64,000 nucleotides of DNA from Bacillus changyiensis (GTDB taxonomy: Bacteria > Bacillota > Bacilli > Bacillales > Bacillaceae). The notes under the pieces were generated by a model. It saw only the letters and a program-made list of their open reading frames with translations. It made no database searches and had not been told where the DNA came from. Positions 8,234 through 17,704 of this stretch are shown piece by piece. The stretch's first letter is position 1. Each line of letters begins with the position of its first letter. The stretch covers positions 1,054,001 to 1,118,000 of the forward strand of contig NZ_JAQFWW010000001.1 in assembly GCF_027706145.1 (NCBI RefSeq). The letters are read 5' to 3'. A program made the position numbers and the translations under genes.

Positions 8234-9268
8234 TTATTCTGACCTTGCCTGAAACAAGACTTTCATCTTATCAGTCATTTGTTCCAACTCTCTATCATAT
8301 AAATGACAGGCAACAAAATGATCTTTATCAATTTCCTGCAGAGCAGGTTTTTTAAGCGCACAAACTTCCATAGCAGCTGGACATCTCGTCCGAAAAACAC
8401 AGCCACTTGGCGGATGAATTGGACTTGGAAGCTCGCCTTTTAAAATGATTCGTTTTCGTTTATCTTCAATATCAGGATCAGGAATTGGAATAGCAGATAA
8501 AAGAGCTTGTGTATAAGGATGGAGCGGCTCTTTATACAATTGAACACGATCTGTGATTTCAACCATATTTCCTAGATACATGACACCGATCCGGTCACTC
8601 ATATGTTTGACCATTGACAGGTCATGAGCGATAAACAAATAAGTTAATCGTTTTTCTTTTTGCAATTTTTTCAAGAGACCGACAACTTGAGCCTGTACAG
8701 ATACGTCAAGAGCTGAGATCGGTTCGTCTGCAATGATGAATTCCGGATCAAGTGCAAGCGCTCTCGCAATCCCGATCCTTTGTCTTTGACCTCCACTAAA
8801 TTCATGTGGATAACGATTGGCAAACTCCCTGTGTAAACCGACTGCTTCTAATAGCTCGTCCACTTTTTCAAGCCGCTCTTTTCGCCCGCCATACAGATTG
8901 TGAATCTCCATTGGCTCTAAAATGATATCTCTCACCGTTAAACGGGGATTTAAAGAAGCATATGGATCTTGAAAGATCATTTGAATATTACGATGATATT
9001 GAAATGCTTCTACTTTATTTAGCTGATGAATGTTTTTTCCTTTGTAAGTCACCTCACCCTCTGTCGGTTTGTAAAGCCGCATCAGTACTCGGCCAGAAGT
9101 TGACTTCCCACATCCTGATTCACCAACAAGTCCGAACGTTTCCCCTTTGTTGATCATAAAAGAAATACCATCAACCGCTTTCACTGTTTTTCCTTTTCCG
9201 ATATCAAAATGTATTTTTAGGTGATTGACACTTAACAATGTTTGTTTTCCCAGCGGAATCTCCCCCAT
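8234..9268 (-). CDS. ykfD: Oligopeptide/dipeptide ABC transporter ATP-binding protein YkfD
   Basis: This is an ATPase subunit of a peptide importer, at the inner membrane face. The 344 residues contain Walker A (GESGCGKST), Q-loop (MIFQDPYAS), signature (SGGQRQRIGIARAL), Walker B (FIIADEPISALD) and switch His (LFIAHDLSM). A C-terminal oligopeptide-transporter cysteine motif (CVFRTRCPAAMEVC) follows. With DppD it would form the paired ATPases of the Dpp permease, since dppABCDE has only one ATPase gene of its own. It is the last gene of the operon. Its ATG start overlaps the 3' end of ykfC by 65 bp; an internal start is possible but has a weaker ribosome site. Confidence 0.93.
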   Translation of the reverse strand: MGEIPLGKQTLLSVNHLKIHFDIGKGKTVKAVDGISFMINKGETFGLVGESGCGKSTSGRVLMRLYKPTEGEVTYKGKNIHQLNKVEAFQYHRNIQMIFQDPYASLNPRLTVRDIILEPMEIHNLYGGRKERLEKVDELLEAVGLHREFANRYPHEFSGGQRQRIGIARALALDPEFIIADEPISALDVSVQAQVVGLLKKLQKEKRLTYLFIAHDLSMVKHMSDRIGVMYLGNMVEITDRVQLYKEPLHPYTQALLSAIPIPDPDIEDKRKRIILKGELPSPIHPPSGCVFRTRCPAAMEVCALKKPALQEIDKDHFVACHLYDRELEQMTDKMKVLFQARSE

Positions 9269-10163
9269 TTTCTAAAAAGTAGCGACGAATGGTGCACAGT
9301 TCTTTTTGATAATCTGTACCTTCAAGCGTGATCATTTCTATTGATCTACCCGTTTTCGGTGAATGAAGCATTTGGCCATTTCCATAATAAAAACCAACAT
9401 GATGCACCCGCCCTACGTCTTCTTCATCTGCGAAACATAACAGGTCACCCGGTTCAAGTCTGTCAAAGGCAATTGCTTCTCCCCCCTCTGCTTGGTCACC
9501 GGCATCTCTTGGCACTTGATATCCATTCGCTTTTAACATATTGAAGGTGAATCCTGAACAGTCATAGCCAAATCCGCTCATTCCTCCCCACAAATAAGGA
9601 ACCTTCAAAAAAGCTTCTCCAGTTTGAACGATGTCTATCCCAGAGCCTTTAGCATTTGTTGAAATTTTAGCATCCTCTTTTTTCAGCCAGCCGCATCCGA
9701 TCGGTGTCTCAACTTCAAACCAATTGCTGTTTTCAGATAAAACTGCAAGTTTTGTTAAAAAGCTCAAGTCGAATGTTTCTGTTTTCTGTTTTCCTGTGTA
9801 CAAATAAGCAGTCGGTTTTTGAATAACAACGGTTGTTTCCACCCGCTGTGGACGACTTTTAGCCAAGCAGGATAACGGAATCCATCCAGGATAGCCACGT
9901 TCATCTTTTATTGACGGTTGACTGGGAACAACTACTTGTGCCCACCCAGCTTTTTCCGCGAGAACCTCTACTTCTTCTCCAAAAAGAACCTGGGTTTGCA
10001 CGAGATTTTTCGTACATAACTCAAGTCGCTTTTCATATGTTAAGGAGTGAAGCCAGGCTCTTACATCGACCGGCTGCTCTAACATTGTGAAATCGATCTC
10101 CCGCGGTGCGTGCCGATGCGTCCAAACGTTTGCTACTGAAACTGTCACTGTATGCAAACTCAC
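9204..10163 (-). CDS. ykfC: Gamma-D-glutamyl-L-diamino acid endopeptidase YkfC (NlpC/P60)
   Basis: YkfC cleaves the D-Glu-(gamma)-diaminopimelate bond of imported murein peptides in the cytoplasm. The 319-residue protein lacks a signal peptide. It has bacterial SH3-like segments (about residues 50-190) and a C-terminal NlpC/P60 domain with the catalytic cysteine in GYDCSGFTF and the histidine in VHHVGFYYG. HSPKTGRSIE follows. B. subtilis YkfC ends near the LCTIRRYF segment, whereas this one continues for about 20 residues and overlaps ykfD by 65 bp. It lies 3 bp downstream of ykfB and probably acts on the same peptides. Confidence 0.93.
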   Translation of the reverse strand: MSLHTVTVSVANVWTHRHAPREIDFTMLEQPVDVRAWLHSLTYEKRLELCTKNLVQTQVLFGEEVEVLAEKAGWAQVVVPSQPSIKDERGYPGWIPLSCLAKSRPQRVETTVVIQKPTAYLYTGKQKTETFDLSFLTKLAVLSENSNWFEVETPIGCGWLKKEDAKISTNAKGSGIDIVQTGEAFLKVPYLWGGMSGFGYDCSGFTFNMLKANGYQVPRDAGDQAEGGEAIAFDRLEPGDLLCFADEEDVGRVHHVGFYYGNGQMLHSPKTGRSIEMITLEGTDYQKELCTIRRYFLENGGDSAGKTNIVKCQSPKNTF

Positions 10164-10166
10164 CTG

Positions 10167-11255
10167 TCATACCTCCTTACAACTGATATCGTCAATACCT
10201 AGTCCTGGAGCACTTGGAAATGTAATGACACTGCCTTTATAGTTGATACCACCGTGAACAACATCTTCGCTAAGCATAAGTGGTGCGTCAAAATCATACC
10301 TTGTCACATTTTTTTGGCTCGCAGCAAAATGAGCGGCAGCAGTAATGCCAAGCCGAGTTTCGATCATACTACCAACCATGCATTCAACACCACAAACCTC
10401 AGCAAATTTATTGATCTTGAGCGCTTGCCAGATACCGCCTGCTTTCATCAGCTTAATATTGATGAGATCAGCACTTCTTGATTTGAGTACTTGGTAAGCC
10501 TCGTCAGGGGTAAAGACACTTTCATCAGCCATAATCAGTGTGTCTACAGCATTTGTCACCTGTTTTAAGCCTTCAAGATCGTCTTTATGGACTGGCTGTT
10601 CAACAAGTTCAATATCAAAACCTTCATCTTCCATTTTCCGGATAGCAGTGACCGCTTGTTTAGCTGTCCAACCTTGATTGGCATCAAGCCGGATTTGAAT
10701 ATCCGGCCCCACCTGCTGTCTGATTTCACGAATTCGAGAAATGTCCGTCTTCATATCACCCTTTCCAACCTTCACCTTTAAGGTACGGAACCCTTCCTTC
10801 ACTAAGCGAACGGCATCTTCTCCCATCTCTTTCAGATGATTAACACTAACAGTAAAGTTGGTCTCTAGTTTCTGCCTGTATCCGCCGAGAAATTGATACA
10901 GAGGCAATCCACACATTTGTGACAAACAATCATATACAGCCATATTAATGGCTGCCTTTGCGCTTCGATTTCCAACGATCAACTTCTCAATATCAACAAA
11001 AATGGCTTCCGTGTTTAATAAGCTTTGACCGATCAGTAATGGAGTAAATAACTGTCTAATCGCACCTTCGATACTGAGAATTGTTTCTCCTGTGATGACA
11101 GCGGTTGGTGGCGCTTCACCCCATCCGGCTATCCCATTCTCAGCTGTTATTTTGACAATCACGGCTTCTGCTGTATGAACGGTTCTAAGTGCAGTTTTAA
11201 ACGGTTTTTTTAATGGTACAGCAATGCGATATGTGTGAACATCAGTGATTCTCAT
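10167..11255 (-). CDS. ykfB: L-Ala-D/L-Glu epimerase YkfB
   Basis: This enolase-superfamily dipeptide epimerase interconverts L-Ala-D-Glu and L-Ala-L-Glu, making murein-derived dipeptide usable by ordinary peptidases. The 362 residues have the N-terminal capping domain and a C-terminal barrel. Catalytic and metal residues are recognisable: TLKVKVGKG (Lys pair, about 160-165), LDANQGW, VEQPVH, MADESVF, NIKLMKAGG, and the YDFDAPLML motif of dipeptide epimerases. It lies between ykfA and ykfC with short spacers, as one transcription unit. Confidence 0.95.
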   Translation of the reverse strand: MRITDVHTYRIAVPLKKPFKTALRTVHTAEAVIVKITAENGIAGWGEAPPTAVITGETILSIEGAIRQLFTPLLIGQSLLNTEAIFVDIEKLIVGNRSAKAAINMAVYDCLSQMCGLPLYQFLGGYRQKLETNFTVSVNHLKEMGEDAVRLVKEGFRTLKVKVGKGDMKTDISRIREIRQQVGPDIQIRLDANQGWTAKQAVTAIRKMEDEGFDIELVEQPVHKDDLEGLKQVTNAVDTLIMADESVFTPDEAYQVLKSRSADLINIKLMKAGGIWQALKINKFAEVCGVECMVGSMIETRLGITAAAHFAASQKNVTRYDFDAPLMLSEDVVHGGINYKGSVITFPSAPGLGIDDISCKEV

Positions 11256-11267
11256 TCCGTCCTCCTT

Positions 11268-12191
11268 TCAAGAAACTCCCGGTGTGATCATCAGCTGTTT
11301 TTTTTCTGTATTTAACACCCCGACAGCTCCGATGGGGATTGCAATATTCGGTGAAGAATGACCGATTTTAAAGCCGGAAAGTGTCGGTTTTTCAAAAGGT
11401 GTGATATGATCGTGGATAATCTCTTTCAGTGACAGTGACTCTTCACGCTTTTTAGGAAGACAATTGTGAAAGTCACACAGTAAAATCCCGGCAGCATCAG
11501 CGAATTTACCCGCCATTTTTAGCTGATTCAGCATTCTGTCAATTCGGTAAGGTTCTTCATCAATATCTTCAATGAAAAACAATTTCCCCCTTGTATCTAT
11601 TTCAAAACGTGTACCTAGTGTCGTCACCAAAAGTGCTAGATTTCCGCCAATCAGCCTTCCTTTTGCGTCTCCTGGAACCACGATTTCTAAAGGTGAGATC
11701 TCTTCCGTATAATGAAGGTTCATTTGTTGAAAAAGCTGTTGAAATGAATGTTTTGTTCGTGGGTGAACATCTTCAGAGCCGATGTCTGAACTGAGCATCG
11801 GACCATGAAATGTAATGAGTCCGGTGTTTTGCTGGATCGCTGTATGTAAAAAAGTAATGTCTGAGTAGCCCCAGAATATTTTCGGGTTTTCTTTGATAAG
11901 ACGATAATCAATTTGCTGGGCGATTCGTGCTGTTCCATACCCTCCACATGCACAAATCACAGCTTTAACAGAAGGATCTTGGAACATGTCATGCAAGTCA
12001 CGCAGACGCTCTTCATCACTCCCTGCCAGATAGCCGTGTCTTTTCAAAATTGCACGGCCCATTTTAATATGAAGTCCTAGCTCTTTTAAGTATTTAACAC
12101 CGATTTCGAGTTTTTCAGAAACAGGTGGACTTGCAGGTGCTATGATTCCGACTATGTCACCTTCCTGCAACTTTTCAGGCATGATGTTCAT
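11268..12191 (-). CDS. ykfA: Murein peptide LD-carboxypeptidase YkfA (S66 family)
   Basis: YkfA removes the terminal D-alanine from murein tetrapeptides in the cytoplasm. The 307-residue protein carries the S66 serine peptidase elements. The nucleophile Ser is in GYSDITFLH (about residue 113), with the GGNLALL segment bearing the next active-site region and the C-terminal His in FKIGHSSPN. No signal peptide is present. It lies 12 bp after dppE and starts the ykfABCD peptide-recycling half of the operon. Confidence 0.94.
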   Translation of the reverse strand: MNIMPEKLQEGDIVGIIAPASPPVSEKLEIGVKYLKELGLHIKMGRAILKRHGYLAGSDEERLRDLHDMFQDPSVKAVICACGGYGTARIAQQIDYRLIKENPKIFWGYSDITFLHTAIQQNTGLITFHGPMLSSDIGSEDVHPRTKHSFQQLFQQMNLHYTEEISPLEIVVPGDAKGRLIGGNLALLVTTLGTRFEIDTRGKLFFIEDIDEEPYRIDRMLNQLKMAGKFADAAGILLCDFHNCLPKKREESLSLKEIIHDHITPFEKPTLSGFKIGHSSPNIAIPIGAVGVLNTEKKQLMITPGVS

Positions 12192-12203
12192 GATGATCCC
12201 CTC

Positions 12204-13820
12204 CTATTTCTTCTCAGCCCATTTCAACTCAATATAACCGACAGGATGGCGAATAATTCCCTTTACATTCTCTTTTTCTAGGTGGACTTGTTTATAGAAG
12301 TGAATCGGAATAATTGGCATTTCTTCAAACAATAGCTTTTCAGCCTGATGCATCAGCTGTTGGCGCTTCTCTTCGGCCACATCGCTTTTTGCCGCTCGAA
12401 TCAGCTGATCATATACTTTGTTACTCCAACCAGTTCTGTTCATCGTATTATCGGTTTGAAAGCTTTCTAGAAAATTGACAGGGTCTGCATAATCAGGTAA
12501 GAACGAACTTTGGGAAAACTGAAACTTAAGTGCTTTTTGTTCTTCCAGAAATGTGTTCCACTCCATATTTGCCAACTTCACATGAATACCTAGCGTTCTT
12601 TTCAACTGTTGTTGGATGGCTTCTGCCATCTTTTTATGTTCAGGTTTTGTGCTGTATGTGAGTGTAACTTCAGGAAGCATTTGGTAATGCTCTTCTGTCA
12701 TTCCTTCTTTAAGCAACTTTTTCGCTTGATCAGCATCAAATTTTACTAAATCACCGCCTTCCTCACGAAAGCTCTTACCGTTTTGTCCTTTTATATCTGG
12801 AGAGACAAAGGCTCGGGCTGGCTTTTCACCATTTTTAGTGACGTAATCAACAATTTCTTGCTGGTTAACTGCCAATGCAAACGCTTTTCTAATCTTTTCA
12901 TTTTGAAATGGTTCCATCTTGACATTGAACCTGTAAAAGTAAAGCCCCGCTTGATCGAACACTTTCACTTGCTTAGAACTCATCAACTTTTCGCTCATTT
13001 CTGCAGGTACAAAAGATGTGTCAAGTTCATTTGATTGAAACATTTGATAATCTGTATTTCTGTCATCAACCATTGCCCATGTGACTTTGTCAAGTTTTAC
13101 AGTATTTTTATCCCAATACGTATCGCTTTTTTCCATTGTCAAGCTTTCATCATGTTTCCATTCTGTTAGCTTAAAAGGGCCATTTCCAACAAATGTTGAA
13201 GCTTCTTCATGCCATTTCGGATTGTCATTGGCTACTTTTTGATGAATTGGAAAAAAAGCCGGATTTGCGACAATGTCCAAAAATGATGTTTGCGGTCTGG
13301 CCAATGTCACTTTGAGTGTTTTTTCATCCAGCGCTTTAACCTTTACCTCATCCTTCTTGCCTTTACCACTATTAAAAGCTTCACCACCTTCAATCACATA
13401 TCCTAAGAACGCAGCGGATGAGCCTGTTTTCGGATCAAGCAGCTGTTTCCATGCATATTCAAAATCCCCCGCTGTCAACGGATCACCGTTAGACCACTTC
13501 GCATCCTTGCGAATTGTAAAAGTATATGTTTTACCATCTTCAGAAATGTTCCATTTCTCAGCTGTTGCTGCTGCTGGTTCATGATCAGCACCAAGCCTTG
13601 TCAACCCTTCCATCAAATTGTTGAGCGCCTGCCATGACACACTGTTAAATCCAATCGGTGGATCAAATGATGTCGGTTCTTTTTCATTGTTTAACTTCAA
13701 CACCTGCTCTTGATCTGCTCCTCCTTTCTTCTCTGTTTGCCCTGCCTGTTGATTTGCGGTACACCCAAATAACATGACAGCCATCAACATGATGATCAAA
13801 CTACTCGAAAGTCTTTTCAT
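12204..13820 (-). CDS. dppE: Dipeptide-binding lipoprotein DppE
   Basis: This is the extracytoplasmic substrate-binding protein of the dipeptide ABC importer, tethered to the membrane by lipid. From the ATG at 13820 (after GGGGGA) it has 538 residues. A lipoprotein signal ends in the lipobox LFGC. The SBP family 5 fold follows, with LNNEKEPTSFDPP and the PFKLTEWKHDESL region. A longer in-frame start at 13901 would lie inside dppD and put an unlikely leader before the signal peptide, so it is rejected. The gene lies between dppD and ykfA. Confidence 0.95.
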   Translation of the reverse strand: MKRLSSSLIIMLMAVMLFGCTANQQAGQTEKKGGADQEQVLKLNNEKEPTSFDPPIGFNSVSWQALNNLMEGLTRLGADHEPAAATAEKWNISEDGKTYTFTIRKDAKWSNGDPLTAGDFEYAWKQLLDPKTGSSAAFLGYVIEGGEAFNSGKGKKDEVKVKALDEKTLKVTLARPQTSFLDIVANPAFFPIHQKVANDNPKWHEEASTFVGNGPFKLTEWKHDESLTMEKSDTYWDKNTVKLDKVTWAMVDDRNTDYQMFQSNELDTSFVPAEMSEKLMSSKQVKVFDQAGLYFYRFNVKMEPFQNEKIRKAFALAVNQQEIVDYVTKNGEKPARAFVSPDIKGQNGKSFREEGGDLVKFDADQAKKLLKEGMTEEHYQMLPEVTLTYSTKPEHKKMAEAIQQQLKRTLGIHVKLANMEWNTFLEEQKALKFQFSQSSFLPDYADPVNFLESFQTDNTMNRTGWSNKVYDQLIRAAKSDVAEEKRQQLMHQAEKLLFEEMPIIPIHFYKQVHLEKENVKGIIRHPVGYIELKWAEKK

Positions 13821-13851
13821 CAAATTCCCCCATTTTAAAGTGTAGCAGAGA

Positions 13852-14841
13852 TCATATTGCCCGCTCTGCCCGTTCATCCTGAAGCCAACAACACACATCA
13901 TGTCCTATTGAGATTTCCGTTTTCACTGGATAGAAGCGATTACATACTTCCATTGCATGTGAACAGCGAGCGGTAAAAGGACATCCTGCAGGCGGTGAAA
14001 ATAAATCAGGCGGTGTCCCTTCAATAGGAACAAGTTCTGTATCTTCAAGATCAAGCCTAGGTACGGATTTTAACAATCCTTTTGTATAAGGATGCTGCGG
14101 ATGATAAAAAATATCTTTTCTCATCCCCGTTTCAACGATTTTCCCTGCATACATGACCGCGATTCTATCCGCTGTCTGTGCGACAACACCTAAATCATGG
14201 GTAATTAATATAATGGACACGCCAGTTTTTCTTTGAAGGTCTTTAAATAGTTCAAGAATCTGTGCCTGAATCGTGACATCAAGAGCAGTTGTTGGTTCAT
14301 CTGCAATGAGGATCTTCGGTTTACAGATCAGTGCCATTGCAATGACGATCCGTTGTCTCATGCCACCGCTGAATTGATGCGGATACTGTTTCAAACGTTC
14401 TGTCGGATTGGGAATGCCAACAAGCTCTAGCATTGACATCACATTTTTTTTCGCCTCACTTTTTGAGATCGTCTGATGTTCCAAAATAGCCTCTGTCAAC
14501 TGATCACCGATCGTTAAGGTCGGATTCAAAGCTGTCATTGGGTCCTGAAAGATCATGGAGATCTGAGCACCTCGGATTGTTCTCATCTCTTTTTCTGACA
14601 AACCGCATAAATCCTTTTCTTTAAAATAGATCGAACCATCTGTAATTGTCGCTGAGTGCTTCGGAAGCAACTGCATGATACTTTGTGAGGTCACACTTTT
14701 TCCGCATCCAGATTCACCGACAATCGCAAACGTCTCTCCTTCATATAAATCAAAACTGACACCGCGTACAGCTTTAACAGACCCTCCATATGTCGAAAAT
14801 GAAACGTGTAATTGATCAACTTCCAGCACTTTTTTCTGCAA
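13852..14841 (-). CDS. dppD: Dipeptide ABC transporter ATP-binding protein DppD
   Basis: This is the cytoplasmic ATPase of the dipeptide permease. The 329 residues have Walker A (GESGCGKSV), MIFQDPMTALNP, signature (SGGMRQRIVIAMAL), Walker B (KILIADEPTTALD) and the switch His (LITHDLGV). A C-terminal oligopeptide-transporter domain with GCPFTARCSHAMEVC follows. It lies 3 bp after dppC. YkfD, at the operon's end, is the likely partner ATPase. Confidence 0.96.
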   Translation of the reverse strand: MQKKVLEVDQLHVSFSTYGGSVKAVRGVSFDLYEGETFAIVGESGCGKSVTSQSIMQLLPKHSATITDGSIYFKEKDLCGLSEKEMRTIRGAQISMIFQDPMTALNPTLTIGDQLTEAILEHQTISKSEAKKNVMSMLELVGIPNPTERLKQYPHQFSGGMRQRIVIAMALICKPKILIADEPTTALDVTIQAQILELFKDLQRKTGVSIILITHDLGVVAQTADRIAVMYAGKIVETGMRKDIFYHPQHPYTKGLLKSVPRLDLEDTELVPIEGTPPDLFSPPAGCPFTARCSHAMEVCNRFYPVKTEISIGHDVCCWLQDERAERAI

Positions 14842-14844
14842 AAT

Positions 14845-15816
14845 TCATGACCTCCTCAGTTTTGGATCTAGAGCATCCTGGAGTCCATCTCCTAGTACAT
14901 TAAAAGCGAACATGGTGATTGAGATAAAGAACGCTGGAAAAAACAGCCGCCACCAATGACCAGATAATATAACAGGCAAACCGTCGTTCGCCATTACACC
15001 CCAGCTTGCAAATGGCGCTTGAATCCCTAAGCCGAGAAAACTCAGAAAAGCTTCCGCAAATATGGCAGATGGTACTGTCAAAGTGATCTGGACAATAATT
15101 GCGCCCATCATGTTCGGAAGCAAATTCCGGCGGATGATTCGCATTGTACTTGCGCCAAAAGTTTTTGATGCCAGAACATGTTCATCATGCTTCAACTTTA
15201 AAACTTGTCCCCTCACAATCCTTGCCATACCAACCCAACCTGTGACAGTCAATGCAACGATTATTGTTCCAAGTCCCGGTCCCATCAGAACCATTAAGAG
15301 AATCACAACTAATAAATAAGGTAGTCCGTGTAGAACTTCGATGATTCGCATCATGACATGGTCAGTTTTTCCACCTTTATAACCGGAAATCCCGCCATAA
15401 ATGACACCAATCGCAAAATCAATGAAAGCGGCGATCACACCAACAAACAGCGATATCCTTGCCCCATACCATGTTCTCGTAAAAACATCGCGTCCAAGCT
15501 CATCCGTGCCAAACCAATGGTTTGATGACGGAGGCAGATTTTGTTGAGCGAGTGTCTGTTCTGTAACGCTGTGAGGTGAAAAAAATGGACCAAGAATCGC
15601 CATGATGAACAAGAAAAGCAAAATACTTAAGCCGGTCATCGCCAACTTGTTTTTTCTTAAAACCCGCCAAGTATTCTGCCAATATGAAAGGCTTGGTCTA
15701 ACAATCGATTCTTTTTCAACTCTTTTCTGTTTCTTCGGCGTAAACCATTCATTCGGGATTTGCTCACCAGTTGACACATCATGTTCTCTGCGAACTGGAA
15801 GACTCACAGTTCTCAC
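14845..15816 (-). CDS. dppC: Dipeptide ABC transporter permease DppC
   Basis: This is one of two membrane subunits of the dipeptide importer. The 323-residue protein has an extended N-terminal cytoplasmic part (about 50 residues) and then the first membrane helix (LAMTGLSILLFLFIMAILGPFF). The HWFGTDELGRDVFTR motif common to DppC/OppC precedes five further helices. The EAA-type loop is seen in HVLASKTFGAS with IIRRNLLPN. It overlaps dppB by 4 bp, indicating translational coupling. Confidence 0.95.
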   Translation of the reverse strand: MRTVSLPVRREHDVSTGEQIPNEWFTPKKQKRVEKESIVRPSLSYWQNTWRVLRKNKLAMTGLSILLFLFIMAILGPFFSPHSVTEQTLAQQNLPPSSNHWFGTDELGRDVFTRTWYGARISLFVGVIAAFIDFAIGVIYGGISGYKGGKTDHVMMRIIEVLHGLPYLLVVILLMVLMGPGLGTIIVALTVTGWVGMARIVRGQVLKLKHDEHVLASKTFGASTMRIIRRNLLPNMMGAIIVQITLTVPSAIFAEAFLSFLGLGIQAPFASWGVMANDGLPVILSGHWWRLFFPAFFISITMFAFNVLGDGLQDALDPKLRRS

Positions 15817-16739
15817 CCTTTCTTATGCAGTTTGATACGCGGATCGATGATACCATAAGCCAAATCGACTAAAAACAGCATAATGATGAGAATGATGCTG
15901 TAAAAGACGGTGGTTCCCATAATGACGGGATAGTCTCGGGAATTGATGCTCTCAACGAAATATTTCCCCATTCCTGGAATAGCAAAGATTTTTTCAATGA
16001 CAAAACTCCCCGTCAATATTGAAGCAGTCAGTGTTCCAAGAATCGTGATGACAGGCAGCAGCGCATTCTTTAACGCATGTTTTATTACGATTTTCAAAGG
16101 AGAAAGCCCCTTTGCCCGTGCTGTCCGAATATAATCCTGGGTCAGCACCTCAAGCATGCTTGAACGGGTAAGTCTGGCAATAATCGCCATGGGCCCCATT
16201 GAAAGTGCAGCTGTCGGAAGCACCATATGCAATGGGCTTGTCCAAGTCGAGGGTGGAAAGATTGACCAATTAACAGCAAACTGTTGAATAAGCACTGTTG
16301 CCATAATGAAGTTTGGAATCGAAATTCCGAGTACTGCAATCGTCATCGCCAAGTAATCGATTAAGCCATTTTGGCGAAGCGCTGCAAAAATCCCCAGAGC
16401 TATCCCTGAAAAAATCGCTAGTAAAAGTGCAATCATCCCAAGTTCAAATGAAACGGGAAAACCTCTTGAAAGCAACTCATTAACACTTTGTGATGGTTGT
16501 TTGATTGATGGACCAAAATCAAACGTTAAAATCGATTTCAAATAAATCAAATATTGGACAAAGATAGGCTCATCTAAATGATAGTAAGCCTCAAGGTTTT
16601 GTTGAACAACTTGATTGGTATTTCGCTCCTCATTAAAAGGTGATCCCGGAATCACTTTCATGATCACAAAGGTCAATGTTGTGATGATCAAGATCGTCGA
16701 CACCATTGAGAAAAATCGCTTCATGGTGTAACCTGCCAT
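15813..16739 (-). CDS. dppB: Dipeptide ABC transporter permease DppB
   Basis: This is the second membrane subunit of the dipeptide importer. From the ATG at 16739 it has 308 residues, as in B. subtilis; the GTG three codons upstream is possible but closer to the GGAAGGTG site. It has the typical N-terminal helix (ILIITTLTFVIMKVIPGSPF), a loop with FDFGPSI, and the EAA motif YIRTARAKGLSP followed by KHALKNALLPV. The C-terminus reads DPRIKLHKKG. It lies between dppA and dppC with minimal spacing. Confidence 0.95.
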   Translation of the reverse strand: MAGYTMKRFFSMVSTILIITTLTFVIMKVIPGSPFNEERNTNQVVQQNLEAYYHLDEPIFVQYLIYLKSILTFDFGPSIKQPSQSVNELLSRGFPVSFELGMIALLLAIFSGIALGIFAALRQNGLIDYLAMTIAVLGISIPNFIMATVLIQQFAVNWSIFPPSTWTSPLHMVLPTAALSMGPMAIIARLTRSSMLEVLTQDYIRTARAKGLSPLKIVIKHALKNALLPVITILGTLTASILTGSFVIEKIFAIPGMGKYFVESINSRDYPVIMGTTVFYSIILIIMLFLVDLAYGIIDPRIKLHKKG

Positions 16740-16756
16740 GTTGATCACACCTTCCT

Positions 16757-17581
16757 TTAAGAAAATGTCGTTCGCGTGGCAAGCTCTGTCATGACAAGCA
16801 TTGCTTGATAAGCTTCTAAAATATTTTTTGCTTGATAGCGGACAATCGTTGTCCCCGGTTTGATTTCAGTACCAGGCATCAAATTGGCCCATTCCGCCTG
16901 ACCATAATTAGCAAATTCAATGCTTAACACAGGCTTGTCAGGCGGGATGAGCGGTTTCACTTTATCTTTGTTTTTCAGCGCATATGCTGTCTGTTCTTTT
17001 AATAGGCGACCCGCTTTCTCTGGTGTCAAACATTTGACAGCAGAACGAGAAATCGTTTCTTTGACAGCCGCTGTCGTCACATTCTGAATCAGTTCTTCAG
17101 CTTCAATTGTCGCTTGGCGATCGCCAGCAACCAACAGTACTGGAACCTCGTAATAGCCAGCTACATAGGCATTGAATCCTAATTCACCAACCACCTGATC
17201 ATTGATATAAAAATGCCTAACACCAAAAATCATACTATGGGACATCACCCCTCTTAGTGATGCTCTCGCATGATAGCCGAGAAAAATCGCCCCTCCATAT
17301 GTATGATCAAGTCCCTCAACCATGGAAAAAGGTTTGACATCTCCCGAAATAAGGGCTACTTCAGGATGAAGCCGTTCAATAAGTAAATTGTTCATTTTTG
17401 AATGACTATCATTGACAAGTACTTCTGAGCAACCATTTTGAAAAGCTTCACAGGCTACAACATTCACTTCATTTGTCATAATGGTTCTTCCTCGTTCATA
17501 ATTCAGTTTGCCTGAATTGACAAATGTTTCATCAGGTAGACCGGAAATCCCCTCCATATCAACTGACATGTAGAGTTTCAT
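16757..17581 (-). CDS. dppA: D-aminopeptidase DppA (M55, zinc)
   Basis: DppA is a cytoplasmic zinc-dependent D-aminopeptidase that forms a decameric ring and hydrolyses D-Ala-D-Ala-like peptides. From the ATG at 17581 (after AGGGGG) it has 274 residues, equal to B. subtilis DppA. Known zinc and catalytic positions are conserved: Asp8 and Glu10 in SVDMEGISG, His60 in NDSHSKMNN, His104 in LGYHARAS and His115 in SHSMIFG. It is the first gene of the nine-gene dppABCDE-ykfABCD operon. In B. subtilis the operon is repressed by CodY and AbrB; no clean CodY box is visible here. Confidence 0.96.
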   Translation of the reverse strand: MKLYMSVDMEGISGLPDETFVNSGKLNYERGRTIMTNEVNVVACEAFQNGCSEVLVNDSHSKMNNLLIERLHPEVALISGDVKPFSMVEGLDHTYGGAIFLGYHARASLRGVMSHSMIFGVRHFYINDQVVGELGFNAYVAGYYEVPVLLVAGDRQATIEAEELIQNVTTAAVKETISRSAVKCLTPEKAGRLLKEQTAYALKNKDKVKPLIPPDKPVLSIEFANYGQAEWANLMPGTEIKPGTTIVRYQAKNILEAYQAMLVMTELATRTTFS

Positions 17582-17635
17582 CAACATCCCCCTAAACCTC
17601 TCAAATTTTTTATTATTTTACGAATATTCCAACAA

Positions 17636-17664
17636 ATTATATTAAAAAATCGCCTCCATTGCAA
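17636..17664 (-). promoter_or_regulatory. SigA promoter of the dpp-ykf operon
   Basis: TTGCAA (17659-17664) and TATAAT (17636-17641) on the minus strand are 17 bp apart, 55-83 bp upstream of dppA. No exact CodY palindrome (AATTTTC-N-GAAAATT) is seen nearby, only AT-rich near matches. Confidence 0.75.
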
Positions 17665-17704
17665 TAATATTTGACAAAAATGGAATTTGCCAACTTTATT
17701 CTTT

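Noticed and set aside
13821..13901. N-terminal extension of DppE
   Set aside because: It overlaps dppD and would place 27 residues in front of a perfectly good lipoprotein signal peptide.
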